A stretch of 64,000 nt of DNA, from contig NC_092354.1 of assembly GCF_963676685.1 (NCBI RefSeq), forward strand, positions 16,436,746 through 16,500,745, given 5' to 3'. Positions 1 through 11,700 of this stretch are shown piece by piece. This stretch comes from Mytilus edulis (lineage: Eukaryota > Mollusca > Bivalvia > Mytilida > Mytilidae). A model generated the notes under the pieces. That model was not told where the DNA came from, ran no database searches, and was given only the letters and a program-made list of their open reading frames with translations. Both the position numbers and the translations under genes were made by a program. Each line of letters begins with the position of its first letter. Positions within the stretch are counted from its first letter, which is position 1.

Positions 1-1198
1 TAAGAAAATCCTTAGCTTTTCGGAATATTCCAAGTTTGATAAGGGGAAATTTATGAAAATGACCATGCAATTGATATTCATGTGATCACCGAAGTGTTGA
101 CTACTGGGCTGGTGATACCCTCGGGGACGAAATGTCCACCAGAAGTGGCATCGACCCGGTGATGTAAATAGTTATTAAAGGTTCAAGGATTATAATTATA
201 ATACGTCAGACGCGCGTTTCGTTTACATAAGACTCATCAGTGACGCTGAGATCACAACAAACCGATTAAAATGTGAGAATATACAATGACTATGACAATA
301 TCGTTAAAATCTCACGACCTGGTAAATCGAAAATAAACAATGACATACAGCAACGAACAACTTCCACTGGATTGATAAAACAGTAGTATCATACCGCTTT
401 TAAATAGTAAAAAATCGATAAAATGAAATTAAATCTTAGTTACAAACCAAAACCAACGTAAACATATCATACTGTATAAAAAAAAAACACCGGAACAAAA
501 GACAAACTGAACTGCTACAAAAACAATCGCCAAATGTAACATAAATAGAAAACAACTTCCATATTCAACATTTTGTACAGGTTGAACCTGGTTTCATGAC
601 TAGCCAAATATCCTACTTATATGGCAATGTTATCAATACCACTAAAATGACAAAATTACTGTTAACCAACTTATTGTCGCGAGCGATTTATTTGCGACTT
701 TCGCGAGTAGAAAAATAACGCGAATATGTAACATGTGTAAACTTTGATCATTCCTTATTAAATAACAACAAGGTAATCAGAAAATCGCGAAATTAAATAG
801 CTGCGAAATGGTATAGGAAGGGTATAACGCGAAATAAAGTATCCGCGAAAATAATTTGGTTTACAGTTTTTTTAGAGTTAACTTAAGTTTCTACTTATCT
901 TAAGATTTTTTTTGTACATATGACTTGACTTTGTACTGATAAATCCCGAGATTGTGTTATTGTCCTTTGATATTTTTTGTTTTTTGTTATTTTCTCTATC
1001 TAATTTGCTTTGTTTATATGCATTACTGTTTTTTTTTTCTTACACACTTGTCTGTTTTATAGTGAAAACGATTATAACACATGTACTTATCTGCTTTATC
1101 CCTATTTTGACATCTGTCAGTGGTATATTAGCTTTCCAATTGTGAATTTTCCATTTCTGTGTAGCAACATTCCAGCAGTGCCTGCATACAGATAAAAT
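1..1198. other. No gene seen; dispersed repeats
   Basis: 185-260 matches, in inverted form, a repeat at 2535-2620 ('gatgagtcttttgtagacga') and directly 23715-23790. 670-860 has scattered gcgaaa/tcgcga motifs. Small ORFs at 954-1195 sit in T-rich DNA and are not believed. Confidence 0.6.
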
Positions 1199-1460
1199 TG
1201 AGAATTTAAATGGAAAATGTGTCAAAGAGTGAACAACCCGACCACAGAGCAGACAACAGCAGAAGGTCACCATGGGGTATTCAATGCAGCGAAAAATTAC
1301 TGCATCCAGAGGCGACCTTCAGCTGGCCCCTTAATAAATATATATACTAGTTCCTTGATCATAAACGCCATACTAAACTCCAAATTATACACAAGAAACT
1401 AAAATTAAAAATAATACAAGACTAACAAAGGCCAAAGGCTTCTGACTTGGATGTTCTTGT
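1199..1460. repeat. Dispersed repeat ('gcagacaacagcagaaggtc'), four copies
   Basis: This copy is uninterrupted. Others: 29215-29640 (split by a MITE), 39495-39650, and 56395-56492 in reverse next to gene C exon 3. Confidence 0.8.
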
Positions 1461-1527
1461 GTTAGTCGGCATTGAAATTGGTGTTGCAGTGGTGTGGATG
1501 TTTGTATTGATACATGTAGTTTATATA

Positions 1528-1800
1528 TATAATAATAACATATTCATGCCTTATATATCATGTACTGTAGTACGCCGCTAGATTAAAACTGACGAGGAAA
1601 AGTAACACACGGCCAGCGAAAGCTCTTTTTTTTGAGAGCCCAGGTGGTCGTGTGGTCTAGCGGGACGGCTGCAGTGCAGGCGATTTGGTGTCACGATATC
1701 ACAGTAGCATGGGTTCGAATCCCGGCGAGGGAAGAACTAAAAATTTGCGAAAGCAAATTTACAGATCTAACATTGTTGGGTTGATGTTTAGACGAGTTGT
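1528..1800 (+). mobile_element. tRNA-derived SINE, copy 1
   Basis: A-box-like tggtctagcgg (1653-1663) and B-box ggttcgaatcc (1712-1722) with a tRNA-like spacing, followed by a non-tRNA body. An almost identical copy lies 443 bp downstream. Confidence 0.75.
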
Positions 1801-1970
1801 ATATACATTATGTACACAGCCATGTATCACCATCATTGATGGCGATCCGATGGATACATCTGTTGTAGAGTTGTCACTGACTCAGACAAACTTATAAATA
1901 TAATTATTTTCTGTGACTGTATATTACATTAATTTGTAGGATCCTTTACTATAGATAATTTAGCTGATCT

Positions 1971-2241
1971 GTAACAATAACATCTTCATGTCTTATATAT
2001 CATGTACTGTAGTACGCCGCTAGATTAAAACTGACGAGGAAAAGTAGCACACGGCCAGCGAAAGCTCTTTTTTTGAGAGCCCAGGTGGTCGTGTGGTCTA
2101 GCGGGACGGCTGCAGTGCAGGCGATTTGGTGTCACGATATCACAGTAGCATGGGTTCGAATCCCAGCGAGGGAAGAACCAAAAATTTGCGAAAGCAAATT
2201 TACAGATCTAACATTGTTGGGTTGATGTTTAGACGAGTTAT
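1971..2241 (+). mobile_element. tRNA-derived SINE, copy 2
   Basis: ~98% like copy 1 including flanking 'ataacat.ttcatg.cttata', B box at 2153-2163. The two together look like a tandem duplication that took flanking DNA along. Confidence 0.75.
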
Positions 2242-3196
2242 ATATATATATATATTTATGAGTCTCTAGATGGGTTTCACAGAGTAGAGGATGTTAGGCC
2301 ATACAAGAATATAGAAATAATACAAAAAAGAGTACTAACAAAAGAGCACTAAAATAAAACAGAAAACTGTTGAGTAAAAGATAAAGGGTATACAAGATTA
2401 CATTAAAGTTATTGAATACAACTCCGAATCAGGAATGCATTACCATAGCTGTATTTGGCAAAACATTTAGGAATGTGGTCCTCAATGCTCTTCAACTTCG
2501 TACATGTACTTGGCCATTTTAACATTTTTTATTCAAGCGTCACTGATGAGTCTTTTGTAGACGAAACGTGTCTGGCGCAAATATGAAATTACAATCCTGG
2601 TATTTATGATGAATTTATCATCAGACCCTCATTTATGGCACAAAATGTTATTCTTTTACAGTAAATGATCCTGAAATAAGATATAATTGATAAGAATAAT
2701 CTATATTGAACTGAAAACGAAGTACTACAAACATATTTATAACAAAGATTTTAACGTCACTTGAAATCTTTTATATTTTTCTTATCTTCTTTTCAGCATC
2801 AGTAGGTTTGATCTTCAATATGGAGTTGACCGTTTACGCACTTGCTGTCATAACTGGAGTCTTCTTACAGAAAACTTTTCTGACGTGAAATATATTTGAC
2901 TTTAATTATTAAGACTAAAATAATGTGTATATGTAATGTACCAGAGACATTGTATTATATGTTTCTGAATGTTCAAACCTAAGTTTTGTGTCATATACAG
3001 TAACTGGTTTTCAAATATTTTTTAGACTTGATTTGTGTTTAACGTTGCAAGATCATGTACATTAGTGAGAAATTAAAATAAATATAGTGACTTGAAATGA
3101 TTTTTTGAAAAGTTCAGAAATTGAGGAAAATATATGAAAAAATAGAACCAGAAATATTTCTCAATTCTGAAATCGTAAGTTAATTAAATAAAAGAC
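2242..3196. other. No gene seen
   Basis: AT-rich DNA with the 2535-2620 dispersed repeat. The short open stretch at 2820-2887 (MELTVYALAVITGVFLQKTF) follows an acceptor-like ag and looks like a signal peptide, but ends at a stop at once and has no partner exon; left unassigned. Confidence 0.5.
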
Positions 3197-3657
3197 ATAT
3201 CGTCGCTGGGCTTCTAAAATGTTGTAAATTACAAATTTTTCAAGAAAAAAATATCTCACAAACAGGCTTTGAAAATTTTGGCAAAATGCATGCCTCCAAA
3301 ATGTCGTATGTGAACTTGAACATTTTTGTAAGTAGCAGTGAAATAAAAACTTTGACATTTCTAGATTATCCAAGAACTTAAATTATTTTCACAGAAATAA
3401 AGAAATGTACAATTAATTTTTTCCCAAAGCCATTCTACAACGATTTTCAAGTTTTCATACAACATTTTGGAAGCAAACTTTACAAAAACCTGACATTGGC
3501 AATTTTGTAATATGTCTTATTTCACACATTTTGATTGGTCTAACTGTATGCTATTTTGTAATACAGAGATTTCCTCCCGCCCAGACCATTGGTGTCAAAA
3601 AGTATGTTTAGCCAAAAAAGTCATATACGACATTTTAGAAGCCTAGCGACGATATAT
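3197..3657. mobile_element. ~460-bp element with 'TATCGTCGCTGGGCTTCTAA' ends
   Basis: Inverted ends tatcgtcgctgggcttctaa and ttagaagcctagcgacgata. No coding potential. Confidence 0.65.
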
Positions 3658-5215
3658 GCTTCTTTGCACTGATTAGTAGGTTTTTTTTATTTTTATCTCT
3701 TGTGGATTTTTGTTGTTGTAAATTTTATATTAATTATTTGCAAAACAAACAAAAAACCAATTTTGGTTATGGCAAACACATAGACAAAACAAACATATAT
3801 AACACTCGACAATATTATAATACATATGATCTCTTTAAAAACTTTATTTTAGAATGAAATTTAGTTTTAATAGGACTATACAACTTAAATAAAATGTTCT
3901 TTCGAATCATAAGCATAAATGGTATTTGTTTAATTATTGTATATTTTCTCTCTTACTATCGTCTCGGTGTTTTGGTTTGACCAAGCTTGATGTTATTTCT
4001 TATTCAATATCCAATCGGTTGCTTGCAGTCGGTTCGATAATCAACTGATGTATTAGTTGAAAATAATAAAGGTATTAAATATTCGATATTACTAAACGCT
4101 TGATAGTCATAGTTAACAGTAGTTAAAAGATATGTGGGAAATCGTTTTATGCTTTATGCTATCATAAATTTTCATTGTCCTCATTGGACCATTTATATGA
4201 ATAGCTTGCTGTTTGGTGGGAGCCAAGGTTCCGTTTGAAGACTGTACTTCGACCTATAATGGTTTACTTTTACAAAGTGTGACTAGGATGGAGAGTTGTC
4301 TTATAGGCACTCATATCACATCTTCTTGCATCTACTTTATATAAATAAAATACCACATATCGAATTTCACATACATATTTGCATGCCTATTGCAAAGGAA
4401 GCCGCTGTTACGGACAAACGTACAAGAGAGGAAATGTGGCATGATTGCCACCGAGTCAAAAGGACGTAAATGATAGTACATATTGGAACTAATTTTCGCA
4501 TTTTTGTAAATCGGTCAACTTAAGCCGGCCTCCAATTGTGGGGTATTTCGCTGTTTTAAAGACCCATTGGTGGATTTGAGCTGTCCGGTCGGTTGTTTTC
4601 TCATATTTTTGACACATTGCTTCCATCAACTTTTATGGACGAGTTTGCTGATGAAAGTTTGGTGTGTAATGTCCAGTGGCAAATATTATATTTTTACTAA
4701 AGTGGATACATAGATGTTCCATAGGCAATCATACCACATATCCTTATTTTAATATGTATATGTTACTAGTATATGAAAGTTAATCCTACTTTGTCCTAGG
4801 GGAATATGCTAAGTCGGATTTTTAAAGCGTATTTCATACAGTAACATAACACCCAATCCGGATACATCTTGGTGAACCGACCATCTGAGGAAAACATGCA
4901 CTAACTGTGCGTGCAGTCGAACCTAATTTCAAAGATGAAAACGAAAAAGTCCCAGCAGGGAAATGATGAACTTTTGTCTTTTTTATGTCCAGTGGCAAAT
5001 ATTATATGCATTTTCCGGACTCAACGTTTTTGAAATTTTCATAATAAATTGTTTCATCAAGAGACGGAACTTAAAAACTTGGCTCTGGTAAGTTAAACTT
5101 TGATAAGAGCAAACGACTCTCAATTGAGCCCTTAGAGAGTTATACGGATTCCATAACGACAAATGGGCTTACCACTCTTCCGACCTAGACTTTCCCTAGA
5201 TTAAGTATCGGATTA
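3658..5215. other. No gene seen; dispersed repeats
   Basis: 4195-4330 copy of the 'agcttgctgtt' repeat; 4380-4640 looks like another repeat ('ggatttgagctgtccggtcg'). Otherwise plain AT-rich DNA. Confidence 0.55.
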
Positions 5216-5369
5216 GGACTTCTCACGTTCGGAAGTTAAGCTTTTACGTCATTTTGGTTGTGTACATTTTGTAAATAGGGTCCAAGCATCAACTGGACGT
5301 AGCTGCGTATTTATACATCCATCACAACCAAAAGGACGTAAAAGCTTAACTTCCGAACGTGAGAAGTCC
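5216..5369. repeat. 154-bp hairpin element
   Basis: Arms 5216-5262 and 5322-5369 pair almost perfectly (ggacttctcacgttcggaag...), with a 59-bp loop. Confidence 0.8.
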
Positions 5370-5782
5370 AAGGAAACTATGTGTGTAGTACTTAATCAAT
5401 CTTCGGGGGTTTCAGAACGAAATTTAAGAAAAGTGTTCACATTCCTTAGCTATTAAGTGATATATCATGAACCAGGTTAAAGCTGGCTTCCACTTTTAGC
5501 ATCCAATCAAGATAGCACCCACCTTTTTTCCATCAGCAAATTAAATTGTACAATGTCCTCCAACAAATGACGATCATGTCGAATTCCATTGTCAAAGAGG
5601 TGCTTTTTGTTACTATTTGAATTTTCATTTAGAACGTTTGAATCTTAAGTTTTCGTTTATTGGACACATTATTAACATTCGCTGTTGATAAAGTGGCTGC
5701 TATCTTGATTGCCTGCGTTTGGTGATACATTGTATATGAAGATCAGTTTTTTTACGAAAGGACATTATTATCGTAGCTGTTA

Positions 5783-5861
5783 CATTCGGCAATCCTCGGT
5801 AGAATCCGCTACTCTCCTTCTATCAGATGAGGAGACGGAATCGGCCGAGTTCAGACGAATG
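5783..5861 (+). repeat. Tiny (~75 bp) foldback repeat, copy 1
   Basis: cattcggcaatcctcggtag ... cggaatcggccgagttcaga; left and right halves are imperfect inverted copies. Confidence 0.7.
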
Positions 5862-6122
5862 GTACCTGTTAGTTGTAGTTTCCAAATACAAACGCAGTTT
5901 CGATTTGAGATTTTGATTTGAGACCCTCCTGCCACAATCTACTCGGGATTGGCATTCCTCATTACAGATACTCAATTTGATGTTTCTTGTACATGTAAAA
6001 TTCATAGCTCGTTTAAGTTTACTTAATTCACAGATTGTTAGTTATCTATGATCGATATTCAATATGTATCGATCAATCATGTTTACAAACATACCGGTTG
6101 TAACATTATTACATTTTCTATT

Positions 6123-7597
6123 AGAGATTTACGGAAAGTCTCGGATCCGACTGTTGACACCGACTCTGACAGGTAAAATGAAGGGGTCATCTCAAAATAG
6201 AAAAAAAAACACCTAAATAATTATTTTTTCAAGAAAAATTTGCAAGAAACAATTTAACAAGATTTTACACAAAGACTTAATTATTCAAATTAGGTTTGTC
6301 TTCTGTTAACAAATCCTGCACAAGTCTCCACAATCAGTGTGAGTTTTTGTCTTGGGAGCCTCCACTAAGTAACCATCACTTTATAATTTTTAAGGTCACC
6401 CATGGCATTTTCGACAAGAATTCTATATTCTGCAATAACTCTGTTAAATTTTCTACTTTTGCGTTTCTGATGACCTGGTTTTCTAGTAATTTGTTGTCGC
6501 GTAAATGGCGTAATTACGGGATGCCGATTAGGATAGATTTTATCTCCCATCAGCACACATTCTTTTGGAAAATTTAGCGGTGCATTGGCTCCAATTTGTC
6601 TCATCATTCTATACTGCTATACTGCTGCGCATCATTTGGAAGGCCTAAAAATCCGTTTTCAACATAGCAAATGCTTCCCTCGTTGTCAACTATCACTTGA
6701 GTATGTATGGCGTGGTAGTTACGATGACCGGAATAATATAGTTCTTGCGGCTCAATTTGTGGCCTGTATATCTCTACAGAAGTGCCGTCGATTGCACCTT
6801 CGGCAGCAGGGAGTTTAGGCCAAATGCCTCGTTTTCCTCTCAATTCGTTCAAAGCCACTTTCGTTCACTGCACGATCGACTCAAAGGCTCCTTGAAATAT
6901 TGGCATGGACGCATTAATTTCTGCTTGAACTGTGGCAACACTTACATTAAAAATCAACGCAAGAACATGGTATTTATTATTAAAAATAATTAAAGTTATC
7001 GGAGTAAGTTCTTCTGAAAACGATTCCGATTGATTGTAGATTAAGAAAACAAATAAAATTTATTTCTTCATTTCTTAATTCATATATATATATATATATA
7101 TATATAGTTTGAACATTCACAAATCTTATTCACTGTTTCTTGGCTCATAGGTATTTGTGAGTCATAGTCCTGATCACTTGGCAGTAAAACATGTCAACCA
7201 TCCGTAACAAAATATTGTGACTCAGGGCGGACCATGCTACGTGCTCTTCAAAACAAAACAAAAAGGGGGGGGTTTGATCAAAATTTTGCCAAACATTTCC
7301 GTTATTTTAATAATATTTATCCACATCTGATGTCTAGAACAAAACTTGGTAGACACCCCCCCCCCCCCCTTCCGAAAAAAACCCCAAAAAAACACCACAC
7401 ACACCGATATCTATCCTAAAGATTACTCCCTAACCTTGATGTTCCATTTATTTTTGCATCTGTGAACCAGGAAAATGTTTACACCAGAAAGCAGGATATG
7501 TTTATCATTTTTGTAAAAAAAAATTGAGACGACCCCTGTGGTTTTTGCTATCAGAATCGGAGTCAACAGTCGGATCCGAGACTTTCCGTAAATCTCT
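6123..7597 (-). mobile_element. Decayed PIF/Harbinger-type DNA transposon
   Basis: Inverted repeats of about 80 bp, roughly 85-90% alike, begin agagatttacggaaagtctc at 6123 and, inverted, at 7597. The trinucleotide ATT flanks both sides (6120-6122, 7598-7600). The length fits a 3-bp target duplication, although the family usually prefers TWA. The inside carries a broken transposase on the minus strand (6365-6970). The right half (6990-7500) shows no coding remnant, only an AT microsatellite, G and C runs and AT-rich DNA. Confidence 0.7.
6365..6970 (-). pseudogene. Harbinger (HARBI1-like) transposase remnant
   Basis: Minus-strand reading gives VSVATVQAEINASMP, then WPKLPAAEGAIDGTSVEI, VDNEGSICYVENGFLGLPND, VLMGDKIYPNRHPVITPF and VENAMGDLKNYKV. 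These match the three acidic blocks of the PIF/Harbinger DDE domain: D in AIDGT, D in MGDKIYP, E in VENAMGDLK. The frame changes near 6605 and a stop lies near 6863, so the gene is broken. Family placement rests on these motifs, not on a search. Confidence 0.75.
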
Positions 7598-8613
7598 ATT
7601 AATAACTACATATTTACCGACTGAAGAACCGAGGTAAAATGGTGTCATTCTTTTCGACTTTTGACTCTTAAGACAAACTGGTACTCGGTCAATTGAGAGC
7701 AACCAAAAGGAGTAAAATCAAACATATTAATATTTTAATCGGTGCAATTTTTATTGAAAGTTTAGTGTTTTCATTGCAGATTATTTTGCTGTGAATAGAA
7801 AACATTTAACAGTAATTTCCCCCCCCCCCCCCAAAAAAAAAAATTGTACCTAGTGAAAGATTGAATTTACTTCTTTACGTTGCTCTTACTTGACAAAGTA
7901 TCATGATGTCCTATGATAATCTGTCGAATGAATATAAATTCCGAAATCAAAAGTTGGTTAAATGAAGAAGAAATTTAAAATTTATAATGATTGAAAATAA
8001 TGACAAAGAAGCGGGTTTTTTATACAAAGAGTATATACTAGTAATCTGCAGTTTTTAGAAGTTGTGTATCTTTCCCCTTATATTTTATAAAATTGTAATG
8101 TTTAATGGCTTCCACCGGAAGTTATAGCAGTTTATGTAAGAAATGTTCTTTAGAAAAAAATATGGATCGACTAATAAGAATAATAAGACCATATAGACAA
8201 GTACACAAATAATAAAAAAAAAAATTAGAGAATAATACACAAATTATGATAAAAAAAAATAATTATAGAAAAAACAATGATAATGAAATAAAAAAAAGAT
8301 CGAATTCAACAAAATAAATATACGACGCCTATTAAAACGTGTGAAACAAGACTAGATGAGTTGAATAACATTTCTTGTATACTTGTTATACTCTATGTAA
8401 TTCGTTAATAGCAAATAAACAAGCTTTAACTACATTTTCCCTTCGGCAATGTTAATATCTTCGTTACATGTCAACTTACCGGAAGTAAATATTTTACGAC
8501 AACAACCGAATTCGCTTCTTTACACCTATGTTATTTCGCGAAATGAAAATTGGAACCTTCGATGGACTTTAAACAAAATATTACAATGTTTGACGATTTC
8601 AATTGTTTTGCAG
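7598..8613. other. Upstream region of gene A, no coding exon seen
   Basis: AT-rich with a C-run at 7820-7833. The promoter and the 5' UTR exon of gene A should lie here or further upstream; no convincing TATA or initiator could be chosen. Confidence 0.5.
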
Positions 8614-8704
8614 GATAATTATTTGAACACAATGAAGCAAACAATTATGAAGATATTCCTTTTAATATTGGTTGTAAATTTACAAATTCTGTATGTCACC
8701 ACAA
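8614..8704 (+). CDS. Gene A exon 1 (signal peptide)
   Basis: The coding part is 8632-8704. It encodes the signal peptide and ends in phase 1 at the donor A|GTGAGT. The exon begins after acceptor ttgttttgcag, so 5' UTR must lie further upstream; I could not locate it. An open frame continues upstream to 8449 but lacks signal-peptide character. Confidence 0.75.
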
Positions 8705-11700
8705 GTGAGTATATATAAAACATTACGAAAACAATAACAGTAATATAAGCCTTTGTATCAACAATAATCTTTTAAAAGACCTTTAAAATTTCATGATAGA
8801 TTGTTTAAATTTATTTGACATACATATCTTAATCGTATAGTATGATTTACTTTAAAAATATAATATACAAATACTAAGTAGTATACAGGAGGCATCCATT
8901 GCACCCACTTTTTCTTAAAATGTAAAATTAATAAATCTTTACGTAAATTATCCGCTTGATAAAGATCTAAATAATATATGTCCAGAATACTTTAAATTTT
9001 CTGAAACAGAGAGATTACGATTACTTCTATCTTCATTTGATATTATGCAGCTTACTGTTCCGTTCATTATTAAGAAGTCATGTGCACTGAGGGGAGTGGA
9101 CACAACACCTGCATACATATTGCTGTAACTCTATATAAAAAATATTATGTTTAATATGTTATGATGTTTGCATTGTGTACATATTTGTATTGTATTGTTT
9201 ATACAAATGTATATGCCTTCAACCCCTAAAGGTATAAATGTGCATTTCATTAATAAATTAAGAATAAAAAATATTTTGCATTTAGTACAAATTTAGCATA
9301 AAGATTCAAATTAGGTAAGCCATTACAAATAATCGAGTGCAAAAAATGAAATCAACACTTTACAAATGTCCTGCATCTGAAGCGCTTTTCTGGATTTAGT
9401 AATACCTTCATCAGGAACTCTTAAGGATGTACTTAGGTGAGGTTTTGGAATTTTTGTCAAATGTTCGGACTCCTTGATGTTTTTCGATACAATACAATGT
9501 AAAATATCTTGCCCCATAACACCAATTTATTTTTTCGTATAAGACCTAACAGCTCATGAAAGGTCATTTACCAAAATTTTAGAAGATTCTTGATTTTTTT
9601 CTTTTGTTTTGAGACCTAAATAATACCAACGAAATACAAGGTTAAAGTCCGAGTCAGCCTTTTCCCGCCATATTTTAAATCTCAAATATCTCGAAAAGGA
9701 GGTCCATGACCCATCAATATTTTTAGCTTATTTTTATCCTCAGTTGATGCTATACCAACTTATAGTATTAATTTTAACTTCTTAATTTATTAATTTTCAC
9801 CTTACCTCACCTAAGTACATCCTTAAAGCTTAATATTTGACAGCAAAGGATGTGTTAGAACTACAACAGTTGACCGAAATAAAGTACAGTGAAACCTGAT
9901 TAAACCGAACCCTGAATAAACCGGAAACCTGTCTAATCCAAACTTGTTCTGAAGACCAATCATATCACATTTTATGCATTGTGAACCTGATGAAACCGAA
10001 TACCTGCAAAAACCGAACAACATCTCATATCCCGAAAGGGTTCGGTTTAGTCAGGTTTTACTGTATACAAATCAATAGCCAAATCAATCTGAGTGTAAAA
10101 ATAAATAAGTCTTGGTTTGTCTGCCAACGAGACAACTCTTCAACAGCGTCCAAATGGCAATAAAATTAATTATAGTATAACTAATCGCCGTATTTGAATA
10201 TCGAAAATAAGACAACGCGTGACCGAACGACGCATGGATTAAACGAGTGCTTAGCACGAGTTTAATCCATAGCGGCGTTCGGTCACAAGTTGTCTTATTT
10301 TTGATATTCAAATACGGCGATTAGTTATTCTATTTATTACATTGGCAAATGGCCTTTTTTTTAATGAAATTAATGTAGAAAATGTAAGGAACTATATCTT
10401 TTTCCTACGCATTGACAATTAGTTTTGATCCGACGTTATCGACGTCTTGACAACGCCTTGTGTTGTATGACGTCAGAGAGTGAAATAACCACGTTTATTT
10501 CACATGTGAAATTATCGGTTTTTATCTAACTGGGAAATCAATGTAATTCATTGCAACCAATGTAATAACAACAAATATGTCACTAACAATGAGCTTTCAA
10601 CAATCAGCAAAGCCCATACAGCTTTATACTGAACTACAGAGGTAAATAATCCAACGAGAAAACTATCGACATGATTTATGTACAAAATACTAAACGAAAC
10701 ATAAATATGCAACGACAATCACTGAATTACAGGCTCCTGACTTGCGACCTGCGCATACAGACAAACTTCGCCTGACAAAGTAGAAACGAAATGATAGTAT
10801 ATTTTAAAGCGGTTAGGCATTGCTCATCGTTGATAGCCGAACGGTGACCTATAGTTGTTAATAACTGTGTCAGTTGGTCTCTTGTGGAGAGTTGTCTCAT
10901 TGGCAATCATACCATATAATCTTCTTTTTTATATTAACTCTGTAATTTACTTTGTATTTTCAGACCCATGTACAAACGGTGAACTGATTGAAGGAGCAGC
11001 CTTAAAATGTACAGCCCAACAGTTGATTGGTCTACTACAAGCAAAATTACTTGACGAAAAATGCGGGTAAGATATTTTTATGACGGCGTATCATTACATT
11101 GTATTCAGGTACCCATTCGGCAAGTCAGGAACCAGAAGCAGCAAATGAACTGTCACATGCGTATAAATTCAATTTGAAAAATGCCTACAAATAATTTTTT
11201 TTTCTTCATAAATTAGACCGTTAGTTTTCTCAATTGAAATAATTCAGGCCTGTTTTTATCAGACTATACGGTATGAATTAATCCTCATTGTTGAAGTACA
11301 TGGTTGCTTATAATTTCTTACATCTGCTTTAATTGAACTTTGGAAGAAAGTTAGCTAAACAACTCCTTATTTTATATACATGTATGCAAACGCATCATAA
11401 TGATGTTGTTCTTTAACTTTCAGCTACTATGAGATCTGGCATCACGGTCATAAAACTTTCGAGCATGATTTTTGTACACAGACTCGAAAATCAACCAATC
11501 AAATTGCTGGCCTCACGGTCATAAAACTTTCGAGCATGATTTTTGTACACCGACTCGAAAATCAACCAATCAAATTGTTGGATTTCATGTTTCGAGCATG
11601 ATTTTTGTGCTCAGAGCACTGAGCAAAGTTTTATGCCTGCAAGGCCTGGTCTCTAATTGGGAAACCATGTCTCATTTTTTATCAGACCAAATCTTCTTAT

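Noticed and set aside
1636..1735. Candidate tRNA gene with A and B boxes
   Set aside because: The sequence recurs almost identically at 2080-2175 with a long shared non-tRNA body, and acceptor-stem pairing is not convincing; it is a SINE head.
6296..6993. Plus-strand ORFs over the Harbinger region
   Set aside because: The minus strand carries the transposase motifs; the plus-strand frames are shadows.
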